NCBI RefSeq assembly: GCF_000171235.2
Contig: NZ_ABEA03000040.1
Span: 26,412-90,411 of the forward strand
Source: Geminisphaera colitermitum TAV2
GTDB taxonomy: Bacteria > Verrucomicrobiota > Verrucomicrobiia > Opitutales > Opitutaceae
Length of the DNA stretch: 64,000 nt
Direction: 5' to 3'
Notes under the pieces: generated by a model
The model's database searches: none
Seen by the model: the letters and a program-made list of their open reading frames with translations, nothing else
Told to the model about the DNA's origin: nothing
Shown: in pieces, positions 17,706-26,822 of the stretch
Numbering within the stretch: position 1 is the stretch's first letter
How the letters are laid out: every line of letters begins with the position of its first letter
Made by a program: the position numbers and the translations under genes

Positions 17706-19904
17706 ATGTCGAAACGCACACCGCCCAAAGACGAACAGCCCGAACTCCCTCTTGCCCAGAAGGCTGAGAACAGAAACCAAAACGCGAACCCAACAGCGCA
17801 AAACGACACGCCACACACACACGACATCGCCTTGCACACTCCCTCCCCCCCCCCCCCCCCCGGCGGCACCTCTCCGGACGACGCCGAAAACGTCGTTATC
17901 CCCGCCGCGCCCGAACCACCGAAAAACAACGACAACGCCCCGCTCGCCCACGCCTACAAAAACTGGTTTCTCGACTACGCCAGCTACGTCATTCTTGACC
18001 GCGCCGTGCCCCACATTGACGACGGCCTCAAGCCCGTGCAGCGCCGCATTCTGCACACGCTCTGGGAAAAGGACGACGGACGCTTCCACAAAGTCGCCAA
18101 CATCGTCGGCGCCACCATGGCCTATCACCCCCACGGCGACGCCTCCATCGGCGCCGCCCTCGTTGCCATTGCCCAGCGCGGCTGGCTCATCGAACCGCAG
18201 GGCAACTTCGGCAACGCGCTCACCGGTGACGACGCAGCCGCGCCCCGTTACATCGAAGCCCGCCTCACGCCCTTCGCACGCGAAGTCCTCTTCAACCCCA
18301 AGACCACTCCCTGGCAACTCAGCTATGACGGACGCGCCAAGGAACCCGTGACGCTCCCCGCCAAGTTTCCCGTCTCGCTGCTCGAAGGCGCGGACGGCAT
18401 CGCCGTGGGACTCGCCACCAAAATCCTGCCGCACAATTTCAACGACCTGTGTCGCGCGGCGATCAACCACCTCAACGGAAAAAAATTCCGCATCGTTCCC
18501 GATTTCGCCAGCGGCGGCATCGCCGACTTCTCCGAATACAACGACGGCGAACGCGGCGGAAAAATCAAAATTCGCGCCAAGATCGAGATCCGCTCCAAAT
18601 ACCTGCTCGCCATCACCGAACTGCCCTACGGCGCGACCACCGTGTCGCTCATCGAGTCGATCGTCTCCGCCAACAACAAGGGCAAGATCAAGATTCGCCA
18701 CGTGGACGACAACACCGCCGACCAAGTCGAAATCCTCGTTCACCTCCCGCAAGGTTCCGACGCCGAGCAAGTCATCAACCAACTCTACGTTTTCACCGAC
18801 TGCCAGATCTCAATCTCGCCCGCCGCCTGCGTCATCGAACAAGTCCCGGCCCGCACCGGCGACGACGGACGCGAAATCCCCGCGCAAGACCGGCCCATAT
18901 TCACCGGCGTATCCGAAATCCTGCGACGCTCCGTGGACAAAACCGTGCAGCTCCTCAAACAGGAGCTCGAAATCAAACTCGGTGAGCTGGAGCAGCAATG
19001 GCATTGGGATTCGCTTGAACGCATTTTCATCGAGGAGCGCATTTATCGGCGTATCGAAAATTCAAAGACATGGGAAAACGTGCTTCAGGAAATCCGTGAC
19101 GGCCTCAAGCCCTTCGTCAAAAAACTCCGCCGGGAAATCACCGAGGACGACATTACCCGCCTCACTGAAATCCGCATCAAGCGCATCTCCGCCTATAACC
19201 GATTCAAGGCCGACGAAGCCATCAAAGGCATCGAAGCCGACATCAAGCAGGTGAAGCACGACCTCGCCCACATCATCCCCTACACCATCGCCTGGTTCGA
19301 ACGCCTCCAGGAAAAATACGGCAAGGGCCGCAAGCGCCGTACCACTTACGACGAGATCGAGCAGATCAGCGCCGCGCAGGTCGTGGCCGCCAACCAGCGT
19401 CTCTACGTCAACCGCGACGAGGGTTTTGTCGGGCTCAACTGGCGTCAGCACGAGTTCGTCACCGAGTGTACCATCCTCGACGACGTGCTCTGCATCATGG
19501 CCGACGGCACCATGAAAGTCGCCAAGGTGGCGGACAAGGTGTTCATGGGGCGCGACATCATTCACGTCGCGATCCTGCCCAAGGACGGCGACAAAAAATT
19601 CTACTCGCTGATTTATCAGGACAAGGAAAGCGGCAAGGCCTTTGCCAAGCGTTTCCAGATCGGCGGCGTGACGCGCGAGAAGCTGTATCCGCTGACCGCG
19701 AGCGAGGGTTCCAAAGTCGTGTTTCTGGACGTGGCCGACGACGAGGCATCGATGCCCGGTAGGGTGGAGATCATCCTCAGCGGCCGTTGTTCGGCGCGGG
19801 TAAAGGAATTTCCGTTCAACTTCGGCGAGTTGAAAGTAGGCAGTCGTAGTGCCAAAGGCATTACCGTCACCCAGTGGCCGGTGCGCGCAGTGAAAAAGGG
19901 GTAA
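17706..19904 (+). CDS. parC: Type II topoisomerase subunit A (topoisomerase IV / gyrase A-like)
   Basis: 732 aa from the ATG at 17706 (MSKRTPPKDEQ). After a low-complexity extension of about 80 residues the breakage-reunion domain begins (YASYVILDRAVPHIDDGLKP), with YHPHGDASIG and the active-site Tyr182 in APRYIEARL. The C-terminal part (ILDDVLCIMADGTMKVAKV onward) replaces the canonical gyrase pinwheel with a shorter domain, as in Bacteroidetes/Verrucomicrobia ParC-like proteins. It acts with a ParE-like ATPase, not in this window, to decatenate or relax DNA. The extension contains five Pro from a C17 tract (17845-17861): a frameshift there would abolish a probably essential enzyme unless translation restarts downstream. 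Confidence 0.8.
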   Translation: MSKRTPPKDEQPELPLAQKAENRNQNANPTAQNDTPHTHDIALHTPSPPPPPGGTSPDDAENVVIPAAPEPPKNNDNAPLAHAYKNWFLDYASYVILDRAVPHIDDGLKPVQRRILHTLWEKDDGRFHKVANIVGATMAYHPHGDASIGAALVAIAQRGWLIEPQGNFGNALTGDDAAAPRYIEARLTPFAREVLFNPKTTPWQLSYDGRAKEPVTLPAKFPVSLLEGADGIAVGLATKILPHNFNDLCRAAINHLNGKKFRIVPDFASGGIADFSEYNDGERGGKIKIRAKIEIRSKYLLAITELPYGATTVSLIESIVSANNKGKIKIRHVDDNTADQVEILVHLPQGSDAEQVINQLYVFTDCQISISPAACVIEQVPARTGDDGREIPAQDRPIFTGVSEILRRSVDKTVQLLKQELEIKLGELEQQWHWDSLERIFIEERIYRRIENSKTWENVLQEIRDGLKPFVKKLRREITEDDITRLTEIRIKRISAYNRFKADEAIKGIEADIKQVKHDLAHIIPYTIAWFERLQEKYGKGRKRRTTYDEIEQISAAQVVAANQRLYVNRDEGFVGLNWRQHEFVTECTILDDVLCIMADGTMKVAKVADKVFMGRDIIHVAILPKDGDKKFYSLIYQDKESGKAFAKRFQIGGVTREKLYPLTASEGSKVVFLDVADDEASMPGRVEIILSGRCSARVKEFPFNFGELKVGSRSAKGITVTQWPVRAVKKG
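17845..17861. repeat. C17 homopolymer inside parC-like gene
   Basis: Seventeen C in the coding strand, read as Pro codons in the non-conserved N-terminal extension; the downstream frame is intact at this length. Confidence 0.9.
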
Positions 19905-19934
19905 GAAAACCGGAAGCTCACGCAGAGAGGAGAA

Positions 19935-20046
19935 GAAGCTCACGCAGAGACGCAGAGGCGCAGAGAAAAACAGAAAGACTCCGCCTCTGGCGTTTGCTCT
20001 CTGAGTTCTGTTTTTCTCTGCGCCTCTGCGTCTCTGCGTGAGCTTC
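19935..20046. repeat. Perfect 41-bp inverted repeat
   Basis: Arms 19935-19975 and 20006-20046 are perfect reverse complements around a 30-bp centre. The arms consist of the CACGCAGAGACGCAGAGGCG type of repeat. It fills the gap between the convergent parC-like and lpxA genes and could form a strong hairpin serving as a bidirectional terminator. A partial extra copy of the arm starts just upstream near 19914. Confidence 0.85.
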
Positions 20047-20096
20047 TGTTTTTTCCGTGTTCCCGTGTCTCTGTGGTGAACTTCCGGCTTCCGGCC

Positions 20097-20879
20097 TCAA
20101 GCACTGCCCGGCGCCATGCCGCGGTCAGCGCTTCTGGCGGCAAACGTAAGGATGGTCTGTATTTCCACGCTGGCGGCTTCGGGGTGGTCCCGGAGTTTTT
20201 CGAGCGCCTGGGTCCGGTTGAGTCCCTCACGAAAGAGAATGCGATGGATCTGCTTGATTCGGTCGAGTTGCGCCGGGGTGAATCCGCGACGTTCCAAGCC
20301 CACTTTATTGATGGCGCGGACGACAGCCGGCGCGCCGTCGGTGATGAAGTAGGGAGGGGGATTTTGCACGACCTTGGCATAGCCGCCGATCATGGCGTGG
20401 GCTCCGACACGGCAAAATTGATGCACGCCGGAATGCGCGCCGCACACCACGTAATCCTCGACAATGACGTGACCGGCAAAGCCCGTGCCGTTGCTGGCTA
20501 CGAGGTGGTTGCCGATCACACAATCGTGCGCGACATGGCAGGTGGCGAGCAGCACGTTGTCGTCACCCATGATCGTCATGTCGCCATCGTTGGTGGCGGC
20601 GTGGACGGTGACGTATTCACGAAACACGTTGCGCGCGCCGATGCGCACGCCCGGGTTGCCGCCCTTGAATTTCAGGTCCTGGGTCTTGCCGCCGATGTTC
20701 GCATACGGGAATACCTCGCACTGGGGGCCGAGGTGTGTGTTGCCCTCGACAGAGGCGTGGTGATGCAGGCGGCAGCCGTCGCCCAGGCGCACGCCGGCAC
20801 CCACGTAGGCGAAGGGACCGATTTCGACCCCGGAGCCGAGTTCGGCGGACGGATCAACATAAGCGGACGGGTGAATCAT
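20097..20879 (-). CDS. lpxA: UDP-N-acetylglucosamine acyltransferase
   Basis: 260 aa, the normal length. It shows the left-handed beta-helix hexapeptide repeats (IHPSAYVDPSAELGSGVEIG onward), the catalytic His in CHVAHDCVIGN, and the C-terminal helical domain (NKVGLERRGF, the classic LpxA block). It transfers a 3-hydroxyacyl chain to UDP-GlcNAc, the first step of lipid A synthesis, in the cytoplasm. It follows lpxC-fabZ by 60 bp on the same strand, so the two form a lipid A operon. Confidence 0.95.
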   Translation of the reverse strand: MIHPSAYVDPSAELGSGVEIGPFAYVGAGVRLGDGCRLHHHASVEGNTHLGPQCEVFPYANIGGKTQDLKFKGGNPGVRIGARNVFREYVTVHAATNDGDMTIMGDDNVLLATCHVAHDCVIGNHLVASNGTGFAGHVIVEDYVVCGAHSGVHQFCRVGAHAMIGGYAKVVQNPPPYFITDGAPAVVRAINKVGLERRGFTPAQLDRIKQIHRILFREGLNRTQALEKLRDHPEAASVEIQTILTFAARSADRGMAPGSA

Positions 20880-20939
20880 GGCAGTGGTAGCAATTGAGAA
20901 CGAGACTGACGCGTGTAATGTGTTTCCAACTACATCCTG

Positions 20940-22277
20940 TCAGCCGACCTCGCCTTCGTCGATGAGGGCAAACATGAGTTCGGCGGACGACACGACCTGG
21001 CCGTCCACGGTGCAGGTGCACTCGGCGGCGGCGAGTTTGTTGGCGCGGTATTTGGTAATCTTGGCGTTGATGATGAACTGGTCGCCGGGACGCACGGGGC
21101 GGCGAAATTTCACTTTGTCGGCGCTCATGAAGAGCGTCGCCTTGCCCTCCGCGCTGCCGGTGCGGCGGAGCATGAGGATGCCCGAGGCCTGCGCCATCGC
21201 TTCGAGTTGGAGCACGCCGGGCATCACGGGATTTCCGGGAAAGTGGCCTTGGAAATACGGCTCGTTGATCGTCACGTTTTTGATGGCCACGAGTTCATCC
21301 TCACCGATGAACTCCACCACGCGGTCCACCATGACGAAGGGGTAGCGATGAGGCAGCATGTCCAGGATGCGCCGGATGTTGAGCGAGGTTTCCGTGGGGA
21401 GGGGGGAGCCGACGGCTACGCGGGGTTTCTTTTTCGGGCCTTTTTTCTTTTCTTCGAGTTTTGCGAAGAGGGCTTTGGTGAGTTCGGCGTTGATGGCATG
21501 GCCGGGCACGGTGGCGATGATGTGAGCTTTGATCGGGGTGCCGAGGAGGGTGATGTCGCCAATGATATCGAGTATCTTGTGGCGCACGAACTCGTCTTTG
21601 AAGCGGAGTCCTTCCTTGGAGAGAATTTTGTCGCCTTTGATGACCACGGCACAGTCGAGCGAGCCGCCCTTGATTTTGCCCATTTTGAGGAGGGGCTCGA
21701 TGTCTTCGTAGATTGTAAACGTGCGGGCGGCGGCAATCTGCGTGGCGTAGGAATCGGGCGTGATGTCCAGCGAGAGGTGTTGCGCATGGATGCCGCGGTC
21801 ATCGGCCGAGGTGCAGGAGATTTTAAAATGGTCGCACGGCAGCGCGATGATGGAGCTGCGGTCGCGTTGCACGGAAACGGGTTCATCGAGCGTAAAATAT
21901 TCGCGCTCGGCCTCCTGTTCCACCGGGTCGCCTTCCATGATGGCGTTGACGAATGGCTTGGCCGAACCGTCGAGGATGGGGGGTTCTGAGGCGTTCATCT
22001 CGATGAGGCAGTTGTCCACCCCGCAGCCGTGAAGGGCGCTCAGGACGTGCTCGACGGTGTGGATGCTGGCGTGGCCTTGCGTGATGGTCGTCTGGCGGAC
22101 GAGATCGCCGACAAGACTGGCAAGGGGCTTGATCTCGGGCTGACCGTTGAGGTCAATGCGCTTGAACACGTAACCGTGGTTCGCGGGCGCGGGCCTGAGG
22201 GTAAGGGTAACGGTTTCGCCGGTGTGGAGGGCTTTGCCGTCAATGGTGACGGCGCGCGCAAGGGTGCGTTGTTTCAT
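20940..22277 (-). CDS. lpxC-fabZ: Bifunctional LpxC deacetylase / FabZ 3-hydroxyacyl-ACP dehydratase
   Basis: 445 aa. Residues 1-285 are LpxC: the zinc motif is [10 protein letters not shown] (His77) and [10 protein letters not shown] holds the other zinc ligands. Residues about 300-445 are Fab[18 protein letters not shown], then the catalytic His of [12 protein letters not shown] and the Glu of QLEAMAQ. LpxC commits UDP-acyl-GlcNAc to lipid A; FabZ dehydrates 3-hydroxyacyl-ACP. The fusion puts the competing fates of 3-hydroxyacyl-ACP on one polypeptide and is known from Bacteroidetes/Chlorobi and other PVC-related genomes. A Lys-rich linker ([13 protein letters not shown]) separates the domains. 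Confidence 0.95.
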   Translation of the reverse strand: MKQRTLARAVTIDGKALHTGETVTLTLRPAPANHGYVFKRIDLNGQPEIKPLASLVGDLVRQTTITQGHASIHTVEHVLSALHGCGVDNCLIEMNASEPPILDGSAKPFVNAIMEGDPVEQEAEREYFTLDEPVSVQRDRSSIIALPCDHFKISCTSADDRGIHAQHLSLDITPDSYATQIAAARTFTIYEDIEPLLKMGKIKGGSLDCAVVIKGDKILSKEGLRFKDEFVRHKILDIIGDITLLGTPIKAHIIATVPGHAINAELTKALFAKLEEKKKGPKKKPRVAVGSPLPTETSLNIRRILDMLPHRYPFVMVDRVVEFIGEDELVAIKNVTINEPYFQGHFPGNPVMPGVLQLEAMAQASGILMLRRTGSAEGKATLFMSADKVKFRRPVRPGDQFIINAKITKYRANKLAAAECTCTVDGQVVSSAELMFALIDEGEVG

Positions 22278-22450
22278 GGAGGTCGCGTAATGCGTTGGTC
22301 GGGAAAAAGGCGGGAGTGTGCAAAACGCAGGATGCGGAGCGCAAGTCCCTTCCCATGTCCGGCAGGACAGGGGAAAAACTTAACAAAACTCACCAGAGAG
22401 CATGGTTGACAACGCCTCCAGCCCCCGTGTTTAGTTCCCGTCTTTTTCAA

Positions 22451-22645
22451 ATGAGCACCACCGAACAGACCCAACGCAGCCTCACTCCTCCGGAGTTTCC
22501 TTTCACCGCTCCGGAAATGATGAGCCGTTACGTGACCGACACGGGCAAGATCCTGCCCCGCAAATACACCGGTCTCTCCGCCAAACATCAGCGCGCGGTC
22601 ACCACGACCCTGAAACGTTCGCGCAACCTGCTTCTCGCCCAATAA
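22451..22645 (+). CDS. rpsR: 30S ribosomal protein bS18
   Basis: 64 aa from the ATG at 22451; the open frame upstream is not conserved. The sequence GKILPRKYTGLSAKHQR followed by TTTLKRSRNLLLA is the bS18 core. It is a small S6-partner protein on the platform of the small subunit. The usual neighbours rpsF, ssb and rplI are absent here, so this is an isolated copy; it is followed by a clear terminator. Confidence 0.9.
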   Translation: MSTTEQTQRSLTPPEFPFTAPEMMSRYVTDTGKILPRKYTGLSAKHQRAVTTTLKRSRNLLLAQ

Positions 22646-22678
22646 ACGGCCAGGCCAGTTTCTGACAGCATTCCAAAG

Positions 22679-22703
22679 GCCGGAGGATTTCCTCCGGCTT
22701 TTT
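22679..22703 (+). terminator. Rho-independent terminator after rpsR
   Basis: Perfect hairpin GCCGGAGG-ATTT-CCTCCGGC followed by TTTTTC, 33 bp after the rpsR stop. Confidence 0.85.
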
Positions 22704-22757
22704 CTTTGCCTCTCATCGTCCGTCCCTCCAATTGCTCCGCCTCTTCCACTCGCACCA

Positions 22758-23879
22758 ATGGCGCGTAAAAAAACAAAAACATCCTCCCCCCCCCCCCCCC
22801 TCCCCTCCTCCCAAGGCCAGGGTCGCCTTCGGACGAGAAAGCTCCCGGTGCAGACGCGAATATACCGTCCCACGCCCGCCAATCTGCGCCGCCTCGCCTC
22901 CGCGCTCGCACGCGGCGATCTTGTGGCGGTTCCCTCTGAAACCGTTTACGGACTCGCCGCAGATGCGCTCAATGTCGCCGCCTGCGAAGCGATTTTTGCG
23001 GCCAAAAGACGTCCCCACCATGATCCGCTCATCGTCCATATCGCCAGTCTGCGCCAACTGCATGAAATAGCCATGCCCTCCCCCGAGGCCCTGCTCCTCG
23101 CCAAAGCCTTCTGGCCCGGTCCACTCACCTTGGTCCTCCCCAAGCGGCCGCACGTTCCCGACCTCGTAACCGCAGGACTTCCCAGTGTCGCCGTACGAAT
23201 GCCTGCCCACCCCTTGTTTCAGAAAATCATCCGCCTGAGCCAGCGGGCTCTCGCCGCTCCAAGCGCCAATCCATTCGGCTACGTCAGCCCCACCACCGCG
23301 CAACACGTCAAAGATAACCTGCAAAACCGGATTAAACACATCTTGGATGGCGGCCCCTGCAAAGTGGGAGTCGAGTCCACCATCATCGACTTGCGAGAGC
23401 CACTGCATCCCGTGCTCCTTCGTGCCGGCGGCCTTCCCGTGGAAGAAATCCAGCGAGTGCTTCAACGCCCCGTATCCCTCGCCCATCATGTCCCCCCCTC
23501 CCCCCCCCCCCCCCTCTCCCTCCGCTCGCACGCTACTCAAGGACAAACGGCCCCCGGTATGCTTGACCACCACTACAGTCCACGCACACCCGTCGCCCTG
23601 CTAACGAACCTCACACCCGATTTTATAAAAAACCTCCCTCCCGATGAAGCGCTGCTCTGTTTGCAGCCGCCGAAAAACCTTCGGCACCGCATGATCCACA
23701 ATCTGTTTTACCTCAGCAAAACAGGCGACCTCAACGAAGCCGCCCGGCAACTCTTTGATCGACTCAGAATGCTGGACAATGGAGGGTGGAAAAAAATCCA
23801 CGCTGAGTTACCCGGACAAAAAAAAGGGCTCGCGCCAGCGATCAGAGACCGACTGACACGAGCCGCAGCGAAACGCTGA
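22758..23879 (+). CDS. L-threonylcarbamoyladenylate synthase, Sua5 type
   Basis: 373 aa, the long Sua5 form. The YrdC/TsaC domain spans about residues 34-215 (LVAVPSETVYGLAADAL, FAAKRRPHHDPLIVHI, AAPSANPFGYVSPTTAQHV, VESTIIDL), and a C-terminal Sua5 domain starts with GMLDHHYSPRTPVAL. It makes threonylcarbamoyl-AMP for the t6A37 modification of ANN-decoding tRNAs. Two C15 tracts (22786-22800 and 23500-23514) encode Pro runs, one in the N-terminal extension and one in the interdomain linker. The stop codon abuts that of the convergent BY-kinase gene with no spacer. Confidence 0.9.
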   Translation: MARKKTKTSSPPPPLPSSQGQGRLRTRKLPVQTRIYRPTPANLRRLASALARGDLVAVPSETVYGLAADALNVAACEAIFAAKRRPHHDPLIVHIASLRQLHEIAMPSPEALLLAKAFWPGPLTLVLPKRPHVPDLVTAGLPSVAVRMPAHPLFQKIIRLSQRALAAPSANPFGYVSPTTAQHVKDNLQNRIKHILDGGPCKVGVESTIIDLREPLHPVLLRAGGLPVEEIQRVLQRPVSLAHHVPPSPPPPLSLRSHATQGQTAPGMLDHHYSPRTPVALLTNLTPDFIKNLPPDEALLCLQPPKNLRHRMIHNLFYLSKTGDLNEAARQLFDRLRMLDNGGWKKIHAELPGQKKGLAPAIRDRLTRAAAKR

Positions 23880-26138
23880 TCAAGATTTCGATCCCGGTGC
23901 CACCACATCCTCCTCCTCATTTGAGGCGGAGTTGTCGATGGCATCCTCCGCTCCAGCCATGACGTAATAGTCTTTGTAAGACTTGTCATAGTATTGAGCG
24001 TAATAATAGCCAGCCACCGCCAGATTCAAACCATTGAGCACGGCTCCAAACACAGGCACGTTGGACTCAAGAAGCTTGCGTGCCGCATGCTGTGCCGCCT
24101 TGCGGCGAACCTTGTTAAAGAAAATCGTGAAGATCGCGCCATTCGCCAGAGGCAGAATAATCAAAGCGTCACTCACCGCCGCCAGAGGCGGAGTATCGAT
24201 AAAGATGCGATCGTAACGCTTGCGCAATTCGGCGATCATGATCTCGAAATTCTTACTATTGAGAATTTGAGTCGGACTCTTCGCACGTCCACCCGTGGCG
24301 ATCACGTCAAGGTTGGGAGCGACATCCCGCATCACCACATCATCAATCGTCGCGGAACCTGCGCATACGTCGATGACCCCCTTCAGGTTCTCACGACGAA
24401 ACGACTTATGAATGTTCGGTTTGCGCAAATCGCAGTCCACGATCACCACTTTGTCGCCATGCGCCGCAAACGTCAGCGCAAGATTTGTTGTAGTAAATGA
24501 CTTGCCCTCACCCGGCACGGTGCTCGTTGTCAGGAAAGTCTGGGCATTCTTGCTATCATTTCTCAGACGCAAGCTGGAATGGAGGGTAAGAAATGCTTCG
24601 GACACCTGGCGGTCCGCATTATTGCTGACAACCTGTGCCTTGTCGGCTTGGTCCATCTTCTTGATCTGCGGAATCACACCGAGAAGAGGCAGACCCACCA
24701 CTGACTCAATATCAAAGGAACTCTTAACACGATCATCAATAAACGCCACGACAAAGGCGAAGGCCAAACCGAAACCGATACCCAATACAAAACCCGCAGC
24801 CAGATTCAAAACGATCCGCGGCTCCACGTATTCGTCCTCACGTGGTTGCACCGCACGAGCGAGAGGCATCACTTGGACATTTTGCGCTTCAATCGTATTC
24901 GTAAGCTCAGTTTCCTTGATGCGCTCAACTGTTTTCAAAAACAATTGCTCATTCATCATGAAATCACGCTCAAGCATTTGATAAGCCACGCCTTCTTTAT
25001 CAGTGGAAAGCGATTCCGTCTTGATCTGTTCCAAAATAGCGCGCGCTTCGGTATCCGCATTCTTGGCTGTCTCATACTCACTGATTACGGACGCGGCAGC
25101 CGAGTCAACCGCACGCTTAAGCTCCAACTCAGCCTGAGCGAGAGCATTATTGGCCTCGATCATCTTTGGATGTTTGTCCTTATAGCGATCACGCAATTGC
25201 TTGACCTCGATCTTCCGCATTGAAACCAGTTGACTGAGTTGGGCCACCAAGTGATTGGCTGCGATAAAAGGTAATTCAGTAAGATCGCCTCCCGCTTTTA
25301 TACGAGCCTCCACTTGATTTTTCCGAACCTCTGCCTCGCCCAAGCGAGATTGCGTCTGAGTAAGAACGGAACCCTGCTCCACAAGTTTTTTTGTAAGAAT
25401 GTCTTTCTTGGGATCCAGCGTTAACCCATATTTCTCGCGGTAAGCCTGCATCTGGAACTGTAACTCTTCGACCTTCTTCTTTTGGGTTTCGGCACGGAGC
25501 TTTAGATCCTCCAAAATAGTAAAAGTCTGATCAATGCGCTGGCGTGAGGTAAACGTGATAAATTCTTCAAGGAAAAGATTGGCGACCTTCGTTGCGATCA
25601 AACGGTCTGGATGGGTATATTCAACGCCAACGATCAAACTTAAACGCAAAGGTACAATCTTCCGATTTTGTCCTAAAACCTCAAGCGGGGTAAGCGGATC
25701 ACCAAAACGCCCCTTTTCATAGGGCTCCATAAATTTCTTCAATTCTTCTCCGGTGATGCGCTCCGAAACTTTTTGGATGATGATCGAGCTTTCGAACACC
25801 TTCACCATCGTGTTGATATCCTCCGTGGAAAACATTGTGCTATCCAGCATCTCACGCGACTGTGAGAACATGGTGGCCGTTTTGCGCAGAATCTGGGCAG
25901 TGGCCATCGCCCGGTAAATTTTGGTCTGGCTAAACGTATAGACCAAGGCGGAAGAAAAGATTACAAGGAAAACGACAACGATGTACCAAATCCTCTCACG
26001 GAGAATCAGCAGGTAATCACCTAGTGTTCTATGCCCGGCGGCGTTCTCGTTGCCATAACCAGGATATTCTTGATAACCATACCCATACCTGCCATCATTC
26101 GGTTGGGTTTGTGCGGATTGCGACGGGTCCATGCTCAA
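23880..26138 (-). CDS. Wzz-type chain-length regulator fused to bacterial tyrosine kinase (exopolysaccharide)
   Basis: 752 aa. The Tyr/Gly-rich N-terminus precedes a first membrane span (about 50-68); a periplasmic Wzz/GNVR region with long coiled coils follows (about 75-430), then a second span (about 443-467). The cytoplasmic BY-kinase has Walker A PGEGKSFTTTN (about 542-552), Walker A' VVIVDCDLRKP (about 564-574), Walker B-type IFIDTPPLA, and a tyrosine cluster YYYAQYYDKSYKDYY at 711-725 for autophosphorylation. It controls polymer length and export with the Wza-like protein, whose gene ends 3 bp upstream. Codon composition is less GC-rich than the flanks. Confidence 0.9.
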   Translation of the reverse strand: MSMDPSQSAQTQPNDGRYGYGYQEYPGYGNENAAGHRTLGDYLLILRERIWYIVVVFLVIFSSALVYTFSQTKIYRAMATAQILRKTATMFSQSREMLDSTMFSTEDINTMVKVFESSIIIQKVSERITGEELKKFMEPYEKGRFGDPLTPLEVLGQNRKIVPLRLSLIVGVEYTHPDRLIATKVANLFLEEFITFTSRQRIDQTFTILEDLKLRAETQKKKVEELQFQMQAYREKYGLTLDPKKDILTKKLVEQGSVLTQTQSRLGEAEVRKNQVEARIKAGGDLTELPFIAANHLVAQLSQLVSMRKIEVKQLRDRYKDKHPKMIEANNALAQAELELKRAVDSAAASVISEYETAKNADTEARAILEQIKTESLSTDKEGVAYQMLERDFMMNEQLFLKTVERIKETELTNTIEAQNVQVMPLARAVQPREDEYVEPRIVLNLAAGFVLGIGFGLAFAFVVAFIDDRVKSSFDIESVVGLPLLGVIPQIKKMDQADKAQVVSNNADRQVSEAFLTLHSSLRLRNDSKNAQTFLTTSTVPGEGKSFTTTNLALTFAAHGDKVVIVDCDLRKPNIHKSFRRENLKGVIDVCAGSATIDDVVMRDVAPNLDVIATGGRAKSPTQILNSKNFEIMIAELRKRYDRIFIDTPPLAAVSDALIILPLANGAIFTIFFNKVRRKAAQHAARKLLESNVPVFGAVLNGLNLAVAGYYYAQYYDKSYKDYYVMAGAEDAIDNSASNEEEDVVAPGSKS

Positions 26139-26141
26139 AAT

Positions 26142-26732
26142 TTAGAATATTTTCTCTTCAACGAAAATGACATCACCTACTTGTAAGGTCCAAGTAGCGG
26201 AGGTGCTTGCTTCAATCAGTTTTCTAACATCAATCACATAATTTTTTGCCACACCATCCTCGACACGGGTAAGGCGGACATTGCGAGGATTGCCCAAGCG
26301 ATTGATTCCTCCAGCACGGGCAAGTGCTTCAACCAAAGTCAATGCTTTCTCCTGAGGGAATATAACCGGTCCTGGTTGATTGACCGCTCCCATCACACTT
26401 ACAATGCGCTCTGCATATCGAAGCACAATGACTGAAACTTGTGGATTTTGCAAAAAATCCTTGGCATACAAATCCCGGATTAATTCCTCAACAGCCCGGA
26501 CGGACTTGTGCTTCACATCGACATTGCCAATCAGGGGAAGCGAAATCGTATAATCCTGACTCACACTCACTTCACGGGTAAGATCATCTTCTTGATGCAC
26601 CATCACTCGAAGGAGATCAGAAGGTATCAATTGGTAATCCTTGCTCGCTGCAGGTGCCTCCTCGGCCTGTTGAGCGAAAGCCACCGGGATAAATAAGAGG
26701 AAAAAAGCCGCTGATTGGAAAAATCGAAACAT
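26142..26732 (-). CDS. Polysaccharide export (Wza-like) protein
   Basis: 196 aa with a signal peptide (FFQSAAFFLLFIPVAFAQ). The poly-export domain (YQLIPSDLLRVMVHQEDD, then VSVSQDYTISLPLIGNV) is followed by one SLBB-type segment (GAVNQPGPVIF, LTLVEALARAGGI). It is a short outer-membrane export protein that pairs with the downstream BY-kinase/Wzz protein. It lacks the C-terminal amphipathic helix of E. coli Wza, so the separate beta-barrel protein upstream may supply the outer-membrane pore. Confidence 0.85.
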   Translation of the reverse strand: MFRFFQSAAFFLLFIPVAFAQQAEEAPAASKDYQLIPSDLLRVMVHQEDDLTREVSVSQDYTISLPLIGNVDVKHKSVRAVEELIRDLYAKDFLQNPQVSVIVLRYAERIVSVMGAVNQPGPVIFPQEKALTLVEALARAGGINRLGNPRNVRLTRVEDGVAKNYVIDVRKLIEASTSATWTLQVGDVIFVEEKIF

Positions 26733-26748
26733 AGGAAAGAAAGAGAAA

Positions 26749-26781
26749 AAAAACGGAAGAAGATGAAATCTTCCTCCGTTT
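26749..26781 (-). terminator. Hairpin with T run after the beta-barrel gene
   Basis: On the minus strand AAACGGAGGAAGA pairs with TCTTCTTCCGTTT (one mismatch) around a short loop, followed by a run of T. It would attenuate transcription between the beta-barrel gene and the export genes. Confidence 0.75.
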
Positions 26782-26822
26782 GAGAAACAATTCTACAGCG
26801 TTATCACGCGCAGAGGGCGCTT

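Noticed and set aside
17610..18782. Minus-strand open frame of 390 codons opposite the parC-like gene
   Set aside because: Antisense shadow of conserved topoisomerase sequence.
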